From positions 4,011,556 to 4,075,555 of the forward strand of contig NC_051116.1 in assembly GCF_014839805.1 (NCBI RefSeq): DNA of 64,000 bases, in the 5' to 3' direction. The stretch is from Manduca sexta. Lineage: Eukaryota; Arthropoda; Insecta; Lepidoptera; Sphingidae. Shown one piece after another: positions 47,282-61,500 of the stretch (position 1 is the stretch's first letter; the number at the start of each line of letters is the position of its first letter). Position numbers and translations under genes: made by a program. The notes below the pieces were generated by a model. It was not told where the DNA came from and made no database searches. It saw only the letters and a list, made by a program, of their open reading frames with translations.

Positions 47282-48096
47282 TTAGTCAAGATAGGAAGAC
47301 ATAGTAATCACTCCGAAGAATGGACAAAAGAATGTAGTTCTGGCGACCGTCCTACCACCTTCTCTTAAACTGATTTTTTCTCTTTTTTCTTCTTCCTCTA
47401 TAACCTTTTTCTTTCTTCTAGGCTTCTTTCTGACTTTTGTTTCATTTAATTTTTTATTTTCTTCAATTATTTTGTTGCCTTTGTAATCGGTTAGTTTAAT
47501 TTCTTTAAGTGTAGTTGCTTTTTGGAATATGTAATGTTTTCTTGAATTTTTGTAATCATCCCAGTCATGCCTAAATCCGTTGTCATCAATAAAGACTTTT
47601 TCATTTGGGTATCTTCGTATTTGTCCGAGCATGAAATGTTTGAAATAATCAGTAATTATATGATTTGTTGGTTTTAACAGTTTGTATTTGTTTCCATTTA
47701 AATTAACATCGCCAAGCTTTAGCAAATCAATGTGCTTTGGAAATTGGGAATTTGATGATTGTAACTGGAATTAAAATATGTATTCATTGCAATATGTTTG
47801 ACACAAGTAGTTATACAATCGCCTATGTTCTAAACGAAATTTGAAATTATTATTTAGTATGTATAAGTCTTACAGTAAGTTAGGAACATAAGCATCAGAT
47901 TGTAGGTGTATGTTAAATTTGGATGTCTCTGATGCTTTGAAATAGATGTTCAAAATCTTATTAATTTTAATTCCCAAAACGTCATATTAAATTTTAATTT
48001 TATTATATCATTTAAATTTTAATTTTATATAAAAGAAAATTATCTTACCTCAAATAATAGTAAAATTAATATGACAAATATACTATGAGTGTACAT
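47282..48096 (-). CDS. SP7: secreted basic protein, 176 aa, two exons
   Basis: Minus-strand exon 1 (48096-48049) encodes the signal peptide MYTHSIFVILILLLFE, donor GAG|gtaaga, phase 0. Exon 2 (47764-47282, acceptor attttaattccag) encodes 160 residues starting LQSSNSQFPKHIDLL. They run through a Lys/Tyr/Asp-rich middle (YFKHFMLGQIRRYPNEK), a strongly basic KVRKKPRRKKK block and a less polar end, FFCPFFGVITMSSYLD-stop. The last 25 or so residues differ in character and may be a terminal hydrophobic anchor or pick up non-ancestral sequence. It is convergent with SP6, about 0.5 kb away. No known family recognised. Confidence 0.66.
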
Positions 48097-48333
48097 TTTA
48101 ACTCTGTTTCTTACGTCGAAATAACGAAGGTGGTTGATAAAGATTCATTAGTTTCATTTTCAATTAAATTTAGTATTAGATTTTGCTTGGTATTTTATAA
48201 GCTACGTCAGATTTCTTACTTCATTCTTGAATTCTAATGCTCCATTTATTTATGCCTTTCAAATATTTTAGCACTGTATTCTCAAGTATTTTCCAGTATA
48301 TGCAATGAATTTAAATTTTTAAGATTATTTTTA

Positions 48334-48586
48334 GTCACACACATCACGTATTTATCCTCGAATGGGTATGTAGAGGCGCAACCAGGGCATCCACTTTTCG
48401 CCAAGTGTGTTCTGTCCCATGACATGATAGGGGACGCGCCTATAGCCATATCGGGCACAAATTACAGACTCCGGGCTGATACTGAGCAGAATAATCCAAA
48501 ATCATTTTGTCCGACCCGGGATTCGAACCTAGGACCTCGGAGCGCTGCTGTAACGCGCATGCACTACAACTGCGCTATCGAGGCAA
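48334..48586 (-). repeat. SINE family B
   Basis: Full-length reverse copy, head aactgcgctatcgaggca. Confidence 0.8.
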
Positions 48587-51500
48587 TCGGTCAATATTTA
48601 GTCGTTATATAATATTTAAAAATTCTTCTAATATTCTTCGTTTGAAGAAGATTGAGTAGCTCGTGTCACCTATACATACTTGCATTATAAAATCATACCT
48701 TTCTTTTTACCAATCATAGGGTTAATAAGAATAAAAAACAGTATATTTTTACTTAAATTTATTTGCAACGTATTTTTGCTAAAGCGTAAAACAAGACATA
48801 ACCTTCCCAACTCTATTCGATGATAGTAACACTGCACTCAACATACTCCAGTGAATTATGAATTAAAATTGATTATTCTGCAGTACGCCAAAATAGGCTA
48901 CAATCAAAAAGGAACACACTGAACGCCATTTTATATTTTTTTAGTACTTATTCGATACTTTTTCATCTTGAAAAGCAAAATGGGTAATATTGAATTCAAA
49001 ATATTGAAATTAGATCACGTTTATAAAAATGGCATCCACTGAGTGTGATAATTTAATATTTTTACAAATACTATCCCTGGCTAGGTAAATTGCAGAAATT
49101 ACTCAAGTTTACAATTTTAACTTAAATGCTATTACGTTATTAAAATTCATTGAACAATTAATATTGGCAATTGTATAGATAATTACAATATAATTGATAT
49201 ATAAAAGCGTGCCAGGGATATTGAAAATATAAAATTTTGTCTTGAGAACATCCGTCAGCCATCTCCAAAATCTTTCACACCAAAAAACAATTGCCAGTAA
49301 CAACTAACATTTGTAAAAGTGCATGTATTATAACGGCGGCTGCACAAGTACATGCTAACTTGAACTCTATGATTGCACAAGTAAAGGAGAAAGTATTGTA
49401 TAATAAATCGATATACGTATTGGTCGCAATTATTTTTAATTATATGCGTGTAAAAACGTTTAAATATCCTGTATGGTGTTAATTTCATCTAAATTCCAAT
49501 AAGAATATGTACCAATATTGTATTCAAAGTAATCTCTTGTTTATTATCAACTAAACATTTATTTATACTTGTGCATGCGTACTTATGAAAAATCTTATAC
49601 TTGTGCCTGCGCATTGGACAACCTTTACTTGTGCCGAAGCATTTGTCAAACTTGACTTGTGCAATCGTACTCGTCAAGTGTGCAATGATTTGTGTTGCCG
49701 CTAACGCAATCTCATTAGAGGCTGCGATGAATATTGTCCCTTGATATGAAATTCTACTAAACATGTTTCTCTCTCATTTTCACTCGAAAAAGGCGATATT
49801 TATATTTATGAGACAGTGTAAATACGTTTTTTTTTGAGTTATTAGAGAATAATTCACTGTAAAAACTTCTACGGTTTTGAATTTTTTAAGACAATTTAGA
49901 GGTGTATTTGAATAAATATCCACGTAATATGTCTGTTTTTTTTTTATATATCTTTTAGTAGATATTGTTTAATCGCCTTTTCCATTAAAATTTTTCTACA
50001 TTCAGAAAATATCTTCGGTGAGATTATAAACAATTTTACTAAATATAAATAATTACTACATTTAACATTTTAATTTCATATAACTAATATTAAGAAGCAT
50101 ACGTGTAGTGATGACTTATTGGAACTTGCCAAAAGTTTGAGGTTATTTTTAATATGTACATCGTTTTTTTTTTCAATTTATTTTTGATAGCCAAATATTG
50201 CACTTAATTTTTGTATAAAGTGTTTTTCTATGTTTAAATTTTCACGCTAACGTTTTGTGAGTTAAGCCCGTCCATTATGAATTGTATACTAAACTCAACA
50301 ATCTATTATGCTAAATACAATTTCCAATCAACGTCACCATTTGGAAATATGTGACTGTGATGGATATGTCACAATTACCTAGACCGCATCGTCTACACGC
50401 TATATTACAATTGTAATAAATTACAAACATTACAATTATATGTATTCGTGAAATCAGCAAATCATTAAGACTAGATATATTATAAACTAAAATCAGTCAG
50501 GTCATCCAGTAAAGCACGTTACACTCAAAATTACTCAGTTACACTTTGCAAAATGTTTTCAAGCTAAATCTAAAATATCTTTATTAATAATTAAAGCATT
50601 TTTATACAAAAATAAAAAAACCCGGTTCCGCAAGCTAGTACAAGTCATACGAAGATTAGTAAAAAAAAAAATGTTTTAGAAAAATACCCAAATAATTTTT
50701 TCGACGAAAATTTGGTACTGTTTTTAAGCTCGATAAAACAATTAGTTTTCAATTTTGATTAATTTTATTTTTTAAAAACATTCGATACAATAAGTATGTA
50801 GAAATTATATTCTTATATATACATTAACAAGGTCGATTATGCTATATTAAATATTGCAAGTGTCATAAGTAAGTGTCAGAACTCCCGCGCAATCGTACAT
50901 AATGAAAAAATATACGTCTATTTAAACTATGTATGAGGAAGCTAATTTATATGAAAATATAAGTATTTATAATACAACTATTTACATCGAGCTATTTTTA
51001 CTTATACAAAATATCGTGTGAATACTGATAAAGAAAGAAATTGGAATAACATTACGTGAAATAAATACGTTATAGAAAAATGTGCCTTATGTCTATAGTT
51101 TAAATTTTATATTTAATCTATAATACTATCACACGTTCGTTTAAAAACCTGATAGGTAATGCGATTGATAATTAACGTAATAATCCTTTCTAGTTGATTT
51201 AAATGTTATTTTTTTTTCAACAATATCCTACTGTTTTTCGTCAATACCAAAACGGATTGACACGTCAAAGGGATGTACGTCTCTAAACGTTATAGTAGAA
51301 AGGTAGCGAATCGCGAATAGACGAATGTGTAAATGCACCATTAGTTATAGATGAAAAATATCTGCATTTAGCAGTATATTAGTTTTGTTTAGGTATTTCA
51401 TGTCAGAATATTTTAGTCTTTTACATAAGTTACAATAGGCATTGATTTCGATTCAAACGTATAATTGTGTTTTAGGAATTTGGTAATATCGTGATTTGGG

Positions 51501-52321
51501 GAATGTTATTTAGCATTCCAGTGCTAGTTATTGATTCTAAGGGTCATTTCACACGTCCCGGTTTCCGGAAATATGACGTGTACTATACCGTGACAAAGGC
51601 CTAATCGCCTTCCTAACAAAATTCGTTTGTAATAGTCATTCATTTTGTCTTACCACGTTGAATATTTCCCGTCAAAGGACACAGAACATTGCTGAACTAT
51701 GACGTTTTCAAAAAACGATCCCAATCTTTATTTTAATCCAATCTCAAGAATAAACCAATCAAAACAAGCCGTTGTAAGCATGTCATAAAAGCTTTGTTCG
51801 GATTGGTCCTTTTTTGCGAAGGATCGTAAAAGAGATTGGTGTGAACGGATAGTCTTTTAAATGCTCAACATTAATTATTTTGTGTGAATGGGTATGTATT
51901 ATGGCAGGATTCAGATTACCGGGGATCGGGACGCGTGGAAAGACATCTAGGAATAGAAGAAATCAGATATTTTTGATTTTTTAACGCGTTTTTAGTTGTT
52001 GCGATTTTTGTATTTGAAACATTTTTACTCATTTACATAGTCACTTTTAAATTTTATAAGATATTTACTTTCCCTAAAGTGAATTTTCTGGTTTTTCATT
52101 ATATGACTATTAGATAAAATTGTGTTTTGAAAGTTAGAAATTCGATAATATAAATTTACTAGTTTCCTTTATTTAACCCTTAGTTTGGGTACTTTTGACT
52201 CCGACTTGTACAACTAATCTCCATTACTTAACATTCCTAATTTTAGTTCCATTTTTCAACATGGCACATTTGCCTAACACCTCACCAGTTTGCACTAAAT
52301 TTTCTTTAATTTATTTAAACC
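48587..52321. other. Gene-free AT-rich DNA downstream of Cbl and SP7
   Basis: Part of the right end may be Cbl 3' UTR (minus strand). It holds a cluster of acttgtgc/gcacaagt words (49,340-49,690) and one family-H repeat. No exon recognised. Confidence 0.45.
51705..51850. repeat. Palindromic repeat family H
   Basis: Words aacgatcccaatc, aataaaccaatcaaaa and taagcatgtca recur at 55,570-55,745 and, reversed, at 56,375-56,530. Ends are roughly complementary (cgatcccaatc / gattgg), suggesting a small MITE. Confidence 0.5.
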
Positions 52322-52539
52322 CTAACACTTATTGGGTACTTTAGACCCGAATTCATGTAGGATGTCGCAGGCCATTTCTAGATCATTCCTGGTGATGCCT
52401 AAGGCCCTAACCACTATGTCCTTGGGATAACCCTCCCCTACCAATCGTGCTATGTAGTCTAAATTGATGTTTTCGTATGATACGTTATCGCCGTATTTTC
52501 TGCCGTGTTTGTCGTGCGTTAGAGGGTTGATTTTCTTAG
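52322..52539 (-). CDS. Cbl: Cbl terminal exon with UBA domain
   Basis: The acceptor is tttttgcag and the stop is TAG at 52324-52322. It encodes [19 protein letters not shown] followed by a UBA fold, [20 protein letters not shown] and then [23 protein letters not shown] domains bind ubiquitin or mediate Cbl dimerisation. The spacing of the hydrophobic positions and the GEGY loop match Cbl UBA domains. Confidence 0.92.
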
Positions 52540-55500
52540 CTGCAAAAAATAATTCAAATTAGTTTGATTTAATTGAGATAAGCCTGAAAATCAACGGTAA
52601 GTCTGCTACCCAAGAAATAAAAGAAAGAAATATTATCATGAAGAGGAATATTGTATATCATGAAGTTGTTGAAATGTTAAGCTATAATCATTATCTAATC
52701 CGTTTTAAAATAATAACGACTTTATCTATTTTAACTTATAATACTTTTTGTGATGGTTTTTTTTTATTTTTTAGGAATCTTATCAAACGTCTAGAAAGAA
52801 AACATGCTTACGTTTAATAAAAGTTTGTGTTAGTAAATAATATAAGTCTACTTACGTGCTATAGCGATTTCGCTTTTCTCAACACCAACATTCTCATACG
52901 GTGGATCTTTTATATCCTCCGAGGGGAACTTTGGCATAGTTGTCGATTTAGTTGGTTGTTCTACGCATCCACTAGTTGACGACGGAAGCGACCTTTGCCT
53001 AGGTGGCGCCCTATTCTCCCTTTCAAATCTCGAATCATTCGCCAATCTCTCTGGTTTATCCGGCAACCGATCCGATATCCGCTCTTGTCGAGTATCGATA
53101 CCTGCTAAATGCCGCTCCTGCCCCCTCTCTAAATGTCGATTATCGATATGCCGTTCGACTCTATCGATATGCCTATCTTGCCTCTCTGGGTAGGGACGTG
53201 TCTCCGGGTAATGTCGATCGACTCTATCTAAGTTTGGGTATCTATCCTGAGGCATTAGTGGGTGTCGATTATCGATTCTATCGATATGTGGTCTATCGAT
53301 AGGGCTAGGTCTGTCTCGAGTGTCGGCGCTAGACCTATCTCGATCGTGTCTTTCGAGTTTAGGTTCTGTTGGGGTGGGACGTTCTTCTGTAGGTCTTTCG
53401 GCAGGCGGGGCAGGTAGAGGTCTACTGTTTGATTGGGGAGTGCAGGCTCGACGGGGTTTCTCGAACGCTCTTGGGTCTGGTGGCACCTGTAACAAAAATT
53501 TTGATTAAATAGGTATAATTTTGTATGTCGACTAAGGTAGATTTTTTAGGACTAATTGTTAACATTAAAAGTTATATAATAATACCAGTTCTGTTTTATA
53601 TACTGTTCAGTTTTTAGCGCAGTTCTCCTCTACGACTCAGTAGACCTTAGTCACAAATGACTTCAGACATTTATGGAGAATTCTTTCCCACAATGTTTTA
53701 TTGACCGTTAATAGTATTGTAATATGCTTTATTTTACCTATCTATAATATGTATAAATTGTTATTTACCTCATGCCGCGTGTCTATAATGCCAGTGATGG
53801 TTTCCGTGGACCCTGTGATGACTGAAGTCAATCGATGCCTGGAATCTGGCTCTGGTTCTAACGATGATCGTCGTCTGGGTTCTGAGGGATAGGAATATTT
53901 TACTTTAATTGAAATTTGAATAGTTTTGTTGGAAATATTGGATTTTTTATGCGATTCAGATAAATTGTAGTTTGTACAGATGATACAAGTGATTAGTTAT
54001 TAATTTATTCTACTATATCATTGGGATAACAGGGTTGCCATACGAAGGTAAAACCTTTATTGCCAATTTCTACTAAATTAATAAAATTAATTGACCGAAT
54101 TCTCGTCTTTCTACTGTTAAGTGCTATATGTATTGGAATTGACTAGTGTAGGCATGTATCCATTGTCAACTAGTATACAATAAAGGCTCGACAGTACATT
54201 AGTGTTGAATACTTTACTCGACTTACCATGATTAGAAGCACTGGCTATGTCCTGCACACTGGACGCGGACGCGATGGCGGGTTCTGCGGGCGAGAGGCTC
54301 TTCCTTGGTGGGAGTGGGGGGGCGCGCAGCTCGCCGTACGCGTTCTCGTGGTGCGCGCGGCGGGCGGCGCGCGGCGAGTGGCGCGGCGACGCGGCGGGCG
54401 AGCGGGACGGACGCAGCGCGTCTATCGTCGACGTCGCCGCGTTGAACTCCGCCCAGTCCTGAGGGAACACCACTATAACCTAAGATGTTTTACTACATAG
54501 GTACGTTGTCCGAACTCAATACTGGCAAGACGAAAGTAAGGTGCCCGACTTAACAGCCAGTGAGCGTGCGGCACTAACGTTGTTACGTAACTCGATGTAT
54601 ATATATCCTTTTCTAACGAATGTGTGCTGCATCTTTTTATTCCTTCTTCGAGCTAATTTGTAATTATGTGTACAGGTACGTGAATATAGCGAATAGTGCG
54701 CCGTTTTTATGTGCCATTTTATTAGTGTATGACGTGTCTATTTGTAAAACGTCATTGACTATAACTAGTCTTTTTATAACATGTTGGATAACCTGATGTA
54801 GCGACAGCGTCGCACATAGTATCACGTAGATGCTTGGATGAGTGTTAACTCACGTACCACATTAGTATATAAGCACCATTTGTACATAGAATAAATCAGA
54901 CCAAATACCAGCTCGTGTCTCATTACATCTTGCCATAAATTAATGGCAAACCTGACATGGGTCGGCTTATACAATCACACAGGACTTTTGGGTGAGCGTT
55001 TTAGGCTTCAAACACCTTATGTGACAGCTATTATAATACTTCGATAAATTCAATTTAGTAGTGTGACGTTACTTATTATTTTTTTTATGTCAGACGTATT
55101 AAATAGTGTAACCTCGCTACCCTCAACCTTTGTAAGACACTATTGTAAAACCACACTTCGAATCAATTACACTCCAACCTTGAATCATTAGGAAAAAAAA
55201 CACACTGGACTCTTGTGTGAGCGCTTTAGGAGCTCTCATTCTCTTGTTAGACAGCTATTATACCACGATAAAGTCAGCTTAGTATTGTGTCGTTGCTTAT
55301 TAGATTTTTTTTTATGTCAGGGATAAATATCCGATTGGATTTAGTTAAAATCAATTAACTACTCTGGTAGGTATATTTAAGCAGGTTAGAAAATGTATGT
55401 TAAGGAATACCTTTTTTATTATTGTAAGTACATATAATTTATAGTACATATTTGTAAACAAAACAATCTATCTTTAGATCAATACAAAAAAAAAGTTATT

Positions 55501-58500
55501 GTCGAATTTTAGAATTGTCAAAGATTTTATGCAAACTGTGATCTTTTATGCTAATTGGTCAATTTCTGCTACCAGTCGTCAGCCATTTTCAATAAACGAT
55601 CCCAATCCTAATCTTAGAACCGATCATTAAAATAAACCAATCAAAAAAAGTCATTTGTAAGCATGTCAAAATACTTTGTTCTGATTGGTCAATTTTCGCG
55701 ATCGAAAAAAAAATTGAGATTCTTTATTCAAAATGGCGGCATACCAATCAGGATTATTTTGACCGTTAGCGTTTTTTTTTAATAATCATCTAATTAGGCA
55801 CTTTATTTACTGACAAGGTTTTACATACCCTAATTATCTCTCATTGATTAGAATATGTAGGTGTATAAGTAATAAGTCTGCTTACCTTCTTTATATAAAG
55901 CAGGATGGGGTTCATATTTCGTTCTATAGTGTGGTTAAAATGAGTTTTACATGAAATTCAATTCCATTGTTATTTAAAAAAAATAAAAACATAGCATTAC
56001 TGTGTTTCTTTCATAGTGATTTTCTATAGTGTTTTATAATTATGATATTGAGTATTTCACTTGATAATAAATTTATGAAAGGTATTATTGTGTTCGGGTC
56101 ATTTTAGACATTATACCAAAATATATGAGATTTCTTGACCTCTGATTAACATACTTTGTTAAAATCTCATACGAGGCAATAAAAGGGCTTCTAGAATATA
56201 CTGATAAAAATCCCAAAGGTAAACAAACATGCAAACAGGAAAGAAAACACGATGCACATTTCACCAAGCATGTATTGTCAACGTTTACTTAGAAAATAAA
56301 TAAAATAGGCACCCGCCAACATCCGGACAGACAAACCGCACAACAAAATAGCACTTAATACGTCGACTTAGCGCCGATTTTAATATACGACCCCAATTGC
56401 TTTATCGATCGTAAAAATGAACTAATAGAATGAAAGTTTTTAACATGCTTACAAATGACTGATTGGTTATCAGGTTCGGATCAACGATTAAGATTGGGAT
56501 CGCATATTTAAAATCGATAGCTGCCATAAGCAAGCGAGATACAACATAAAATGGTCATTCACTAAACATGTACACAAAAGCAAATTAAATAAAAAAAAAA
56601 TACTTTCTAGTAAAATGGAAGTGTCCATTCAGTACCTAATTTTTAGTGCGGTTTGTCCGATACGAATTGTCAAGGCGTTAAACAATACATCATGCGCGTT
56701 ACTATGGAAAGAATAGCACTGTTAGAAAAAAAAATAACAAAAAACCATGAACTATGGGTATCTAGCTCTTAAAAAATTAAAAAGTATAATCAGGTAAAAA
56801 AAAAATCTTTTATAAATGTCACATTCTAATTCTATAATAACGCACATAACAAATCGATTTATTTAATAATTATAAATTAATTAATATAATTAATAATAAA
56901 AAAAAAACATTGCATTACACGCGTCGAGTTGATTTGTTTGAAAACAAAAAAAAATCTAATATTCTCATGATTTTTTTGCTGCAAATCATTAAAAACATTG
57001 TCCAACTAAAAAAAAACTTATAAAATAACTCACAGGACAATAACGACACTAAAGCATTTCGATATAATGAAAATTAATAAATAAATTGCGTACGAATCCG
57101 TTGATTGTAATGGTAGCAAAAATATGTATCAAAAAGTAATTTGATAAAAGAGGGAAATGCTCAATTTAGAGTTCCACAAATTAAATTCAATTAGGCATGC
57201 TGAAACGCAATGATAAACATGAGTATGCCGGCCTGCTTGACTTTCTTTTTATTTTTTTGTTTCAGAGTTGACCATTTAATCCATTATACTTTTGGTCAAA
57301 TTATCAAAGCTAAAAAACTACATATCCAAATAAACTTATTAATGATAAATTTTAAAAATAAGTATGTCTACTGCTGATTGTTTTAGAATATAGTGTAACA
57401 ATAGACGTATAGTTGCGGTCATCGCTTACATTAACGCGAAGCGAAAGAGTTGTCCTTCAAAATTACACCTTATTGCTTTTATCTAATGGTTGATGGGAAA
57501 AAGCGTTACTAAGTCGCTCAGGTGATTCATGTATGTATTATAATTGTTATAGTTTTTACGTCACAACTCTTTCAGTCAGCAATGATCTGTACGAAGTGAA
57601 TTAAGGCTAAGTATTATTTAGCAAATAAAAGAAAAAACAGTTTTTTTCTGACCCTATCATTAAAGATACCATAACAATCAACGAACACGAAATTCAAATA
57701 ATTTTACTACCAGTTGCACTAAAACTGAACTAGTTCAATGAAAAGTGACTTATGATCATAGCAACTGCAAAATAATAGAAAATAAATAAAAACAAGCTGT
57801 TCATAAATGCCCTTTTTGTTCAGAATGTACAGTTAAAATCGTTTCTACACTCGAGTAATAATAAAATACTCCATTCCTTTGTTTTCTAAAAAAACGATAT
57901 GTTAAATCCCTAGCGAAATTATTTTTTTTCATTTTTATTATTTATCTTGGTACTGAGTGAAACTCAAGTCCATGGCCCGTATTATGCCAGTATAATAGAT
58001 GCATCTCAAGTTCGCTCTAAAGTGCAATATCAGTTGAGATGCAGTCAAATTAAAGTCATCTTAAGGTCTTCGATATTTAAAGCATGTATCAACAACTCAA
58101 ATTATATCTTCAGTATCGCTTATGACGGATTTTGACAGCTAAGTTTTTTTGTTTAAAAGCGGCGACTCGGCCGAGAACAAGCTCTCAAGTGACAGCTTAG
58201 ATTTGGTTTATTAAATAGTCCAATACATCAAATGGCTACTTGAGATCCTATTGAACGGTGAGTTTCATTTCATATGGCTCTGTTTATTTTAGACCTAATA
58301 TAAAGCTATCATGAAGATTACGATTTTTAAAATGTAAATATAAAAGTATACCAGATATCTAATAATTATGATTGATTTCTTCCTAACCGAATTTCAGCCA
58401 CGGCGGCCAATCTCAACGGAGATCAGCCACGCAAGAGATATTATAGTGCACAACTATGTGCGCAATACACAAGCACTCTCTGTTCCTTCACTCTCATAGT

Positions 58501-61500
58501 CCAGTGAGATAATCAGACATTACCAGAGAGAGATTAGACGAGACCAACGGCTTTACGTGGTTACCGAGACACGGGGGTATAATACCGCAAACTTCCCAAC
58601 TCAGAGCTGCGACTAAATAGTTAAGATGAAAAAATTTTGTCAAATTTTGGCCCAAGTCGGGATTTGAACCCAAGACCTATGCGCGGTAGTCGTACTTGTA
58701 CCGTGTACAATTACAACTACGCCACCGTGTCAGTCATTAATCATACTATTATATCGATTATTTTATTCGAAACGATTGAAACTGTACAATCTAACTTTAT
58801 TGCTTTGTCTTAATACAATATTGCAAGTCACTTTTCATATTCAAATAAATTACGATTACAAGCCTAGAGCCATTTAAAAAAAATGGCGCGTTAAACTTTA
58901 AACATTGTAAAATAAATCCATAAATTATTTTAATTAAGAAAATACTTTCAAAAATACTATTTTACAACGTTTTTAATACACGACAATGCGAGAGCTCATA
59001 TTGTGATATTTGAATGGCGAATGATTAATGTAGTGCTGTCTCTTTCTAGCATAGCGGATTCGGTATGTGGAAAGAAGATAGCAATATCGAATTTATATTT
59101 ATGTTAATTATACTTGTTGATTGTGAATAACACTTTTTTCTTTTATCTTACATGGACTTTTCAATATTTCATGAATATATTTTAATCAAATGTATTATTG
59201 TTTTATATTTTTAAGATATATACACTATGGGATAATATAACAAAATCGATAAATTTTTTATTGGTGATTCTATTTTACTGCCGTGGTCCTTCGAGCCGGA
59301 ATTTTGACATTTCATTACACATAATATTACACTACATTTTAGAACAATAGCCATCAAAACACGAGCTCTAAGCCTTTAGTCAGATGTTAACGTTTACACA
59401 CACGTATAAGTTACAATCAGCACTACGCAAACTTTTATGAACGTAAACGAAACGCGAACGTAAACGTTAACAGCTCGATACTAAAGTGTACGTTTTGGAA
59501 ACGATAACGTATCCGCGTTGAGACGTAGAACGTAACTACGCGCGTGCAATACTAAGCATGCGGTGATTTTCGCTGATGTCTCTGCAAATAAACAATGAAA
59601 CTGGTTTTTAAACATGGACGCACATGCAACACCATGGGCTGTTTATTTGTGCATTGTAAGTAATTAGATTTTTTTATTCCCCGAGAAAATTGAAAAACAT
59701 TTAAGTCAAATTCGAAATCAAAGGATGTTGACGTTGAGATAGTAAGAGTTAGAGTAGTAAAAAAAATGTCATAAAATAGTATTAGCTTGGGCCATTGATA
59801 ATGTCGGCTCTCGAAGATGCAAAAAAAGATAAATAAATAAACATTGAACTGGATAAAAAAGTAATAATAATAAAAAAGAAAGAACCTAGTCGTTAAGATT
59901 AATTAACCTACATATAAAAATAATGTATAGTGATTCATCTTATAACAACCATTGTTATAATCACTATTTAAGACACAACAGTCTAACCACTTATAACTTG
60001 GGTCTTGAGCTTCGCTATTGGAGGTTGAACTTTTTTTATTATTAAACATACTGAAAAAAAAATCAAAAAACTTAAAAAATAAACACTATATTTTTTTTTC
60101 GTTAAATTGCCATTACTTATTTTTTTAATATCTTAAAAACAATGCACATATAAACAGCCCGATGAAAACAAAAAAAAAACAACAACAACAAATGAAAAAC
60201 AACTAACAGTCCAAGCTTTTAGTTACACAACACAAGCATGCCAACAACACATGCCAAAGCATGGACAAACATAAAACACCCTTTATATAGATGATCATGA
60301 AGATTTGTACTAAAATGTATGTTGGATACGTATAATAGGATATATTCTCTAGTATAATGATTTACGCGAATGTTAGACATTAAATAAAACATTTTTTACT
60401 GTTTTATCGCGGTTTATTATATTATAATTTTCTCTTGACGTTTCGAAGACTTTGCAGCCTTCGTGGTCGCCAAGACAAGAAGTCACGAAGGCTGCAGGCT
60501 TTGAAACGTCGAGAGACGTTGTGATATAAAAAACCACGATAAAATCCGTTAGATAGTTTTTATTTTAATATTCTCTAGTAGTTTTTGTACTAAAATGAGT
60601 ATGCTGAAACAATTTTTATAAGGACAGATATGCCTCGGTAGATTTTTTTATACATGTCAAAGTGACTTCATCGCGATTGACGGTTTAAGAATCGTGATAG
60701 AGTATCGATTGAGATGGTTATCTCTCGCCAGTCGACACGATTTTGTCGGCCTGTTCGATATTAAGGATCGTGTGCTATCTCGTTGTACACAAAAAATTGG
60801 TGTGTTTACTAACTGTATTCATATTATAAAGAAGAAAAGTTGTGAGTTTGTACGAGGAAATTTCTGGAAATTTTGAACCGATTTTGAAAATTATTTTAAT
60901 AACAGGAAGCTACTACTAATTCTGAATGCTATAGGGTTTTTATCCCGGGAAAAAATAAAGCAGTTTTTTAACGCGGAAAAACATTTTCACGGTTTTTTTT
61001 TATTTATAAACACCGAAAAATGTATTATTATTATGTTAGTGTACATCACTCAACGAGATGAAAGTTAGCCCACTCTTTATGGGCTTTCAGATGTTATGGC
61101 ACTTTAGTTACCTTTATAAATTATGGAATGATACAGGGTGTTCCATTTTCTTGATAAAACTAGATGAGTATGAATTTTAATCTTCTAATTTAAATAATAA
61201 AGCATTATTTTAAATCGTTATCCCACACAATAAAATATATTCTACGTGCTCTATTTCATATAAAAAAATGATTTACTATAATGACGTATCTGATTATATC
61301 ACACACGCAAAACTAAACTTTATTAAAATGCAATAAGACACATTTCAGTACAAACGTGAAATTATTATAGGTGTTTTACCTCAGCGTCGTCAATGTCATC
61401 TGTCAGTCCGTTGAACGTTGTGTTTCTGGACGCCCAGCCGTTCGCGTTGCTCGATATGGTCACGTCTGCACCTGGAATGTGTTTTTTTATTATTATACTG

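Larger units (their letters stand above)
54459..61379 (-). other. Large Cbl intron, repeat-filled
   Basis: About 6.9 kb of AT-rich sequence between phase-0 exons. It holds a possible solo LTR (54,520-54,960), a duplicated block (54,975-55,330), two copies of a palindromic repeat (55,570-55,745 and 56,375-56,530), a SINE (58,423-58,737) and a hairpin MITE (60,399-60,552). No further convincing exon seen. Confidence 0.6.
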
